A program made the position numbers and the translations under genes. 38,956 nucleotides of DNA from Candidatus Hydrogenedentota bacterium. Its GTDB lineage: Bacteria > Hydrogenedentota > Hydrogenedentia > Hydrogenedentales > SLHB01. How positions within the stretch are numbered: the first letter of the stretch is position 1; each line of letters opens with the position of its first letter. This document shows, piece by piece, positions 35,301-38,956 of the stretch. The stretch spans positions 1 to 38,956 of the forward strand of contig CAIYET010000041.1 in assembly GCA_903925285.1 (NCBI GenBank), given 5' to 3'. Under the pieces are notes generated by a model. The model saw only the letters and a program-made list of their open reading frames with translations, was not told the DNA's origin and searched no databases.

Positions 35301-35428
35301 TCGAAAGTGTGGACGGAGTGGACTTTGTGGACGGAGTGGACGAGAATAGGATTTATCCAGCGCGCCGCGCGCAAGGCTTCCTCGACGGTGGTGAGTCCCA
35401 TTTGCGTCCACTCCGTCCACACTTTCGA
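35301..35428. repeat. Period-9 repeat forming a 23-bp perfect inverted repeat
   Basis: The left arm holds GTGGACGGA GTGGACTTT GTGGACGGA GTGGACGAG (35309-35344). The right arm holds GTCCACTCC GTCCACACT (35406-35423). The 23 bases 35301-35323 are the exact complement of 35406-35428, with an 82-base loop. It lies between divergent genes. Confidence 0.93.
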
Positions 35429-35486
35429 CGAATAACCAGAGATCCTACTGCCGAATTTAGGATGACTGGTTGTACGAGGTGGTCCA

Positions 35487-35516
35487 TTGACAAGGGAGTT
35501 TGTTCCAGGCTATAAT
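35487..35516 (+). promoter_or_regulatory. Consensus sigma70-type promoter for the regulator/metVF operon
   Basis: TTGACA (35487-35492) and TATAAT (35511-35516) are both perfect consensus hexamers with an 18-base spacer. Transcription should start near 35523, at the start of a GTGAT triplet repeat (35523-35537), giving a leader of about 50 bases. Confidence 0.85.
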
Positions 35517-35572
35517 ATCGGTGTGATGTGATGTGATGTTTAATTGGCTTGGCTCTGAGTAGGAGCAGGATC

Positions 35573-36610
35573 GTGAACAAAGGACTACAGTCGTCGGTGC
35601 CGTTGTACGAACTGCTTGTCGGGCGGTATCGTGACGACATTCTGCATCGGCGGCTGCAACCGGGCGACCGTTTGGATTCGATTTCGCAAATCCAACGAAA
35701 GCATGGGGTTGCGCGGGAGACGGCCAAGCGGGTTCTCAACATTCTCGAGCAGGATGGTCTGGTGATTCAGCGGGCGGGCAAGGGTACTTATGTCGTGGAC
35801 CAGAGTCCAAAGCAACAGGTCTGGGGCGTTGTTATTCCTTTTGTTTCAGTTCATTACGAGGATTTGATTTCGCGCGTGTCGGCTTTGGCGGAACCGCACG
35901 GGCGTGAGGTGCGGCGTTTCTATGACTACAACAGTTGGGAGGAGGAAATCCGGCTCGTGGCGCGTATGCAATGGGAGCGTTACGAGGCGATTATCGTGAT
36001 CCCGACTTTGGACGAGTCTCGGACGTGGAGTTTCTATTCGTGTCTGTCGCCGTCGGACGCGCCGGTGGTTTTGTTCGATCATACGATGAGCTACCGCGAT
36101 TTTACATTCGTTGTACAGAGTTACGATCTGGGCGTGGTCCGTGCGTTGAATTATCTGCTGGATCGAAAGCCGGGGGGCGTGGCCTTCGTCAAGAACGAGG
36201 GGTGGACGGGCCGGAATATGGTCCTTGAACTCATGGTCGAGACCTATCGCATGCTGCTCCGCCGCCGACGTCCCGACTGGGAACCGGTGATTTTCGACGG
36301 GGCGTCGCAGGTTCGTGCGGAAGCGATTCGGACAAACGGGGTGACGGGCATCTTTTGCTGCGACGATATTAGCGCGATTCAGGTGATCGGGCAGTTGCGC
36401 GAGGAGGGGGTGACGATCCCCGGCGACTTGTGTCTGGCGAGCCACGGGAACACGGCACTGGCGCGTTATTTCACGCCTGCGCTGACATCGGTGGATCCGC
36501 ACAACGAGGAAATGGCCGCGCGGTTGGTCGTGATGCTGACCGGCGGTCTTGGCAAAAGCGAAATACGGCAATATGTGGTCCAGCCGGATCTGGTCATACG
36601 GGAGACATGA
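35573..36610 (+). CDS. GntR-family regulator with LacI-type sensor domain
   Basis: A 345-residue transcription factor. Residues 1-75 form a GntR winged helix (VPLYELLVGRYRDDILHRR; QPGDRLDSISQIQRKHGVARETAKRVLNILEQDGLVIQRAGKGTYV). The rest is a LacI/periplasmic-binding-type sensor (VWGVVIPFVSVHYEDLIS; GVTGIFCCDDISAIQVIGQLREEGVTIPGDL; TSVDPHNEEMAARL), which usually binds a sugar-like effector. Start GTG 35573 is chosen for AGGAG seven bases upstream; a TTG at 35549 is in frame but unsupported. The stop overlaps the metVF start (ATGA), so regulator and enzyme are coupled. It may control this operon itself; the effector is unknown. Confidence 0.92.
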   Translation: MNKGLQSSVPLYELLVGRYRDDILHRRLQPGDRLDSISQIQRKHGVARETAKRVLNILEQDGLVIQRAGKGTYVVDQSPKQQVWGVVIPFVSVHYEDLISRVSALAEPHGREVRRFYDYNSWEEEIRLVARMQWERYEAIIVIPTLDESRTWSFYSCLSPSDAPVVLFDHTMSYRDFTFVVQSYDLGVVRALNYLLDRKPGGVAFVKNEGWTGRNMVLELMVETYRMLLRRRRPDWEPVIFDGASQVRAEAIRTNGVTGIFCCDDISAIQVIGQLREEGVTIPGDLCLASHGNTALARYFTPALTSVDPHNEEMAARLVVMLTGGLGKSEIRQYVVQPDLVIRET

Positions 36611-37932
36611 ACGTGAATTTGCTTGCAAGACTACTAACGCGAAGCGAGCACTTTGCCAAGGGCGTATTGTTCGATTGCCACCATTGCGGGCAATGCGTGC
36701 TGAGCCAGACCGGCTACACGCAATGTCCAATGGCGTGTCCGAGGCAAATACGCAACGGACCTTGCGGCGGCTCGATGGACGGGCACTGCGAGGTCTATCC
36801 CGACCGCCTGTGCGTGTGGGCGCGCATTCACCAACGCGTGGACAAGAACGGCACGTCGACGCCGCCGCTGTTGCGGTCGGCTGACCCGAAGCTGTTTTTC
36901 ACGTCGTCTTACGCGAACTATTTCACGGGCAAGGATCTGCTGGCGCGGACGCCGCTCGAGTACCTCGACCTCGGCACGAATCGCAAACAACAAGCACCGC
37001 AAACGGCGTCGCAACTCGAACGAAAACTGCGCGCGGGAACTTTCGTATTCACGTCGGAAATCCGTTCGCCGCGCGGCGCGGAACCGGACAAGGTGCGGAA
37101 ACAGGCGGAATTGCTTCGCGATCATTTCGACGCGTTGAACGCGACGGCCTACCTCAACGGCAAACCGTCGATGCCCTCGGCAATTGCTTCGGCGCAGATC
37201 GTGAAATGCGGCGTCGAACCGATTTGCCAGTCCGTGTGCCGGGATCTTACGAAGACGGCGTTCATCTCGGAGTTGATCACGAACCAGATCAACGGGGTCC
37301 ACAACTCGCTGTGCATCACGGGCGATTTCTATCAGGGCGAGCCGGGCGTGAAACAGGTGTACGACATGGATTCGTCGCTGATGATCTACGAGGCGCGGTA
37401 TTTGCGCGAGAAGGGTGTGATCTTCTTCACGGGCGACAAGATGAAAGACCCGCCGAAACCGTTCATTGGCGGTGCGATCAACCCGTTCACGACGCCGTGG
37501 AACGTGCCGATCCGGCGTCTCAAGCAGAAGGTCGCGGCGGGCGCCGATTTCATCCAGACGCAGGTGATTCTGGATCTCGCGACATTCAAGGAATTCATGC
37601 GGATCGTGCATGAGGAGGGGATCGATAACGACTTATTCGTGCTCGCGGGTCTGCCGGTGATCATATCGAAGAAGGCGTTCGAGATGATGCCGGGCGTACC
37701 GGGCATCCGCGTACCGAAGCACGTGACAGAACGGTTCGCGCAGACGCAGGACATCGTGCAGGAAGGCATTGCGTTCGCGCGCGAGATGATCGAGGAGGTC
37801 CGCGCGATACCCGGCATTTCCGGAACGCATTTGATGCTGTTCGGGATTGACTACAAGGTGTTGCCTTCGGTCGTGGAAGAGCTTCGCGAGAAACCGACGG
37901 TTGCCGAACCTGTATGCACGGAAACCGAATGA
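36607..37932 (+). CDS. Fused MetV-MetF methylenetetrahydrofolate reductase (type III MTHFR)
   Basis: A 441-residue fusion. Residues 1-110 are a MetV-like (MTHFR_C) Cys-rich domain with Cys 24, 27, 30, 40, 44, 53, 61 and 69 (CHHCGQC; CPMACPRQIRNGPCGGSMDG). Residues about 135-430 are a MetF-type flavin TIM barrel (FVFTSEIRSPRGAEPDKV, with the likely catalytic Glu; CRDLTKTAFISELI; GDKMKDPPKPFIGGAINPF; DFIQTQVILDL). It should reduce methylene- to methyl-tetrahydrofolate; the Cys-rich part probably binds metal and replaces the usual NADH entry. The start overlaps the regulator stop; GTG 36613 is an alternative with better spacing to GGGAG. Its product is the substrate of the methyltransferase downstream. 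Confidence 0.9.
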   Translation: MNVNLLARLLTRSEHFAKGVLFDCHHCGQCVLSQTGYTQCPMACPRQIRNGPCGGSMDGHCEVYPDRLCVWARIHQRVDKNGTSTPPLLRSADPKLFFTSSYANYFTGKDLLARTPLEYLDLGTNRKQQAPQTASQLERKLRAGTFVFTSEIRSPRGAEPDKVRKQAELLRDHFDALNATAYLNGKPSMPSAIASAQIVKCGVEPICQSVCRDLTKTAFISELITNQINGVHNSLCITGDFYQGEPGVKQVYDMDSSLMIYEARYLREKGVIFFTGDKMKDPPKPFIGGAINPFTTPWNVPIRRLKQKVAAGADFIQTQVILDLATFKEFMRIVHEEGIDNDLFVLAGLPVIISKKAFEMMPGVPGIRVPKHVTERFAQTQDIVQEGIAFAREMIEEVRAIPGISGTHLMLFGIDYKVLPSVVEELREKPTVAEPVCTETE

Positions 37933-37938
37933 GGTAGA

Positions 37939-38029
37939 ATCAGGGATCAGGGATCAGGGATCAGGGATCAGGGATCAGGGATCAGGGATCAGGGATCAGG
38001 GATCAGGGATCAGGGATCTGAGATCTGAG
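37939..38029. repeat. Long heptamer array, unit ATCAGGG (11 exact copies)
   Basis: Eleven perfect ATCAGGG copies (37939-38015) are followed by two ATCTGAG variants (38016-38029), all in 7-base phase. The array fills most of the 134-base gap between metVF and the methyltransferase gene and ends about 25 bases before its ribosome binding site. Confidence 0.98.
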
Positions 38030-38066
38030 GATTTGGCACGCTTGTATTGCGGCAGGAGGAGAGATC

Positions 38067-38930
38067 ATGGCGATTGAAGGACTGACTATCATTGGCGAGT
38101 CGATCAACGACTCGGTACCGTCGACGAAGAAACTTTACGATGCGAACGACATCGAAGGACTCAAGGAACTGGCGCGTGTGCAGGATGCGGGCGGCGCGAG
38201 TTGGATCGACGTGAACGTCGGATTGCGGACGCCGGAATTCATGGCGGGAATGGTCCGCACGATCCAGGGCGTGACCGCGAAGCCTCTCTCGATCGACACG
38301 CCGGACTACGATTTGGCGGCGGCGGGTCTTCGTGCGTACGACCCGGCGCGTGCCGGCGGAAAGCCGCCGATCCTGAATTCGATATCGCTCATGCGTACGA
38401 AGATGTTCGAGCTGTACCGGGAACAGCCGTTCATGCCGTTGCTGCTGTCGTGCGAGCATGAGGAGGATGGCGCGTCGAAGCCGAATCGGACGGTGTCAGA
38501 GAATTATGCGTCTGCTAAGGAACTCGTGCGGCTTGCGAATGCGCAGGGCATCCCGAACGAGTGGTGCATCGTCGATCCGGGTATCGCACCCATCGGCAGC
38601 GATACGGAAGGCATCACGCGCATGGTGCTCGATACGATCGCGGCGGTACATGGCGATCCGGAACTTGCGGGCGTGCATGCGTCGGTCGGGTTGAGCAATT
38701 TCACCGTCATGCTGCCGCTCAAGCGCGCGGACGGTTCGCCGGTAAAGGGTTCGCTCGAGAATGCGTTTCTGACGTTGGCGATCCCGCGCGGATTGGACGT
38801 CATCATCGGGTCCGTCAAACGGAAGTACCAGATCCTGCCGGACGACCATCCGGCGCTCGTTTGCCTGAAAGACGTCGTTGCCTTGACGGGTTACGATGGT
38901 ATTATGCGCGTCATGGAGTATTACTCGTAA
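38067..38930 (+). CDS. Methyltetrahydrofolate:corrinoid methyltransferase (AcsE/MeTr type)
   Basis: A 287-residue pterin-binding TIM barrel that would move the methyl group of methyl-tetrahydrofolate to a corrinoid protein. Family segments are TIIGESINDSVPSTKK, DAGGASWIDVNVGLRTPE, PLSIDTPDYDLAAAGLRAYD, ILNSISLMRTKM, WCIVDPGIAPIGSD and ASVGLSNFTVMLPLK. The length is right for the stand-alone AcsE/MtgA-like enzyme, shorter than MetH. AGGAGG lies seven bases before the ATG. It follows metVF on the same strand, so the two give the last steps of the methyl branch (Wood-Ljungdahl or methylamine-type one-carbon use). Which corrinoid protein it serves cannot be seen here. Confidence 0.93.
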   Translation: MAIEGLTIIGESINDSVPSTKKLYDANDIEGLKELARVQDAGGASWIDVNVGLRTPEFMAGMVRTIQGVTAKPLSIDTPDYDLAAAGLRAYDPARAGGKPPILNSISLMRTKMFELYREQPFMPLLLSCEHEEDGASKPNRTVSENYASAKELVRLANAQGIPNEWCIVDPGIAPIGSDTEGITRMVLDTIAAVHGDPELAGVHASVGLSNFTVMLPLKRADGSPVKGSLENAFLTLAIPRGLDVIIGSVKRKYQILPDDHPALVCLKDVVALTGYDGIMRVMEYYS

Positions 38931-38940
38931 AGGATAAAGA

Positions 38941-38956
38941 AGGCTTTAGGCTTTAG
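38941..38956. repeat. Heptamer repeat AGGCTTT at window end
   Basis: Two AGGCTTT copies and a partial third begin 10 bases after the methyltransferase stop and run off the window. Confidence 0.75.

Noticed and set aside
35231-35422. 63-codon minus-strand open frame
   Set aside because: It is formed by the 9-bp repeat and its inverted copy and has no ribosome site.
37939-38029. Possible CRISPR array
   Set aside because: The repeats are contiguous 7-mers with no spacers, and no cas genes are present.

Overview
The window is about 39 kb of GC-rich bacterial chromosome carrying 24 protein genes (one cut by the left edge), one tRNA and the RNase P RNA. The style of the surface proteins suggests a free-living, Gram-negative-type bacterium of the Planctomycetes/PVC neighbourhood. 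Candidatus Hydrogenedentota is my best guess, from memory of its proteins: many Ig-like repeats of the form GGxGxLxYQW, Glu-Gly linkers, Pmp-like GGA/FxxN beta-helices, and type III MTHFR with a corrinoid methyltransferase. This is an inference; an rRNA or marker-gene search would settle it.

Layout. 1-1511: the tail of an unknown gene, then long non-coding DNA holding a tRNA-Lys(UUU). 1512-3355: two overlapping oligopeptide-type ABC ATPases with no permeases beside them. 3456-11600: a 1559-residue lipoprotein with three beta-helix modules and two PKD domains, followed at once by a complete RbsB-RbsA-RbsC-like sugar transporter. 11640-14987 (minus): a compact operon of a 105-aa protein, a ClpA/ClpB-type double AAA+ unfoldase without middle domain, and an FHA-like membrane protein bracketed by two CxxC motifs. 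15259-15628: rnpB. 15678-19467: divergent GT-C-like membrane glycosyltransferase and a DUF4190-SppA fusion protease. 19700-28775 (minus): a 2273-residue protein with about 16 Ig-like domains and a C-terminal sorting tail, then a 603-residue LRR/calcium-loop/beta-helix protein with a Glu-Gly linker. 29071-35128 (minus): two membrane proteins (one a CPBP relative with altered active-site residues), a SAM methyltransferase, a DUF2283 protein, a sugar isomerase/epimerase-like TIM barrel and an Ig-like secreted protein. 35573-38930: a GntR-LacI type regulator overlapping a fused MetV-MetF, then a methyltetrahydrofolate methyltransferase. These last two enzymes form the methyl branch of one-carbon metabolism.

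The most unusual signal is not a gene. Many gaps between genes contain short tandem repeats with a strict 7-bp period but different unit sequences (GAAGGAT, CAATCCG, GATTTGA, ATCAGGG, TAGGCTG and others). They often come as inverted pairs and often lie just upstream of a ribosome binding site. They resemble in form the heptameric STRR repeats known from cyanobacteria. One gap instead has a 9-bp period and a perfect 23-bp inverted repeat. The second lead is the Clp/FHA/small-protein operon, which fits neither ClpP-dependent proteolysis nor a visible type VI secretion locus.
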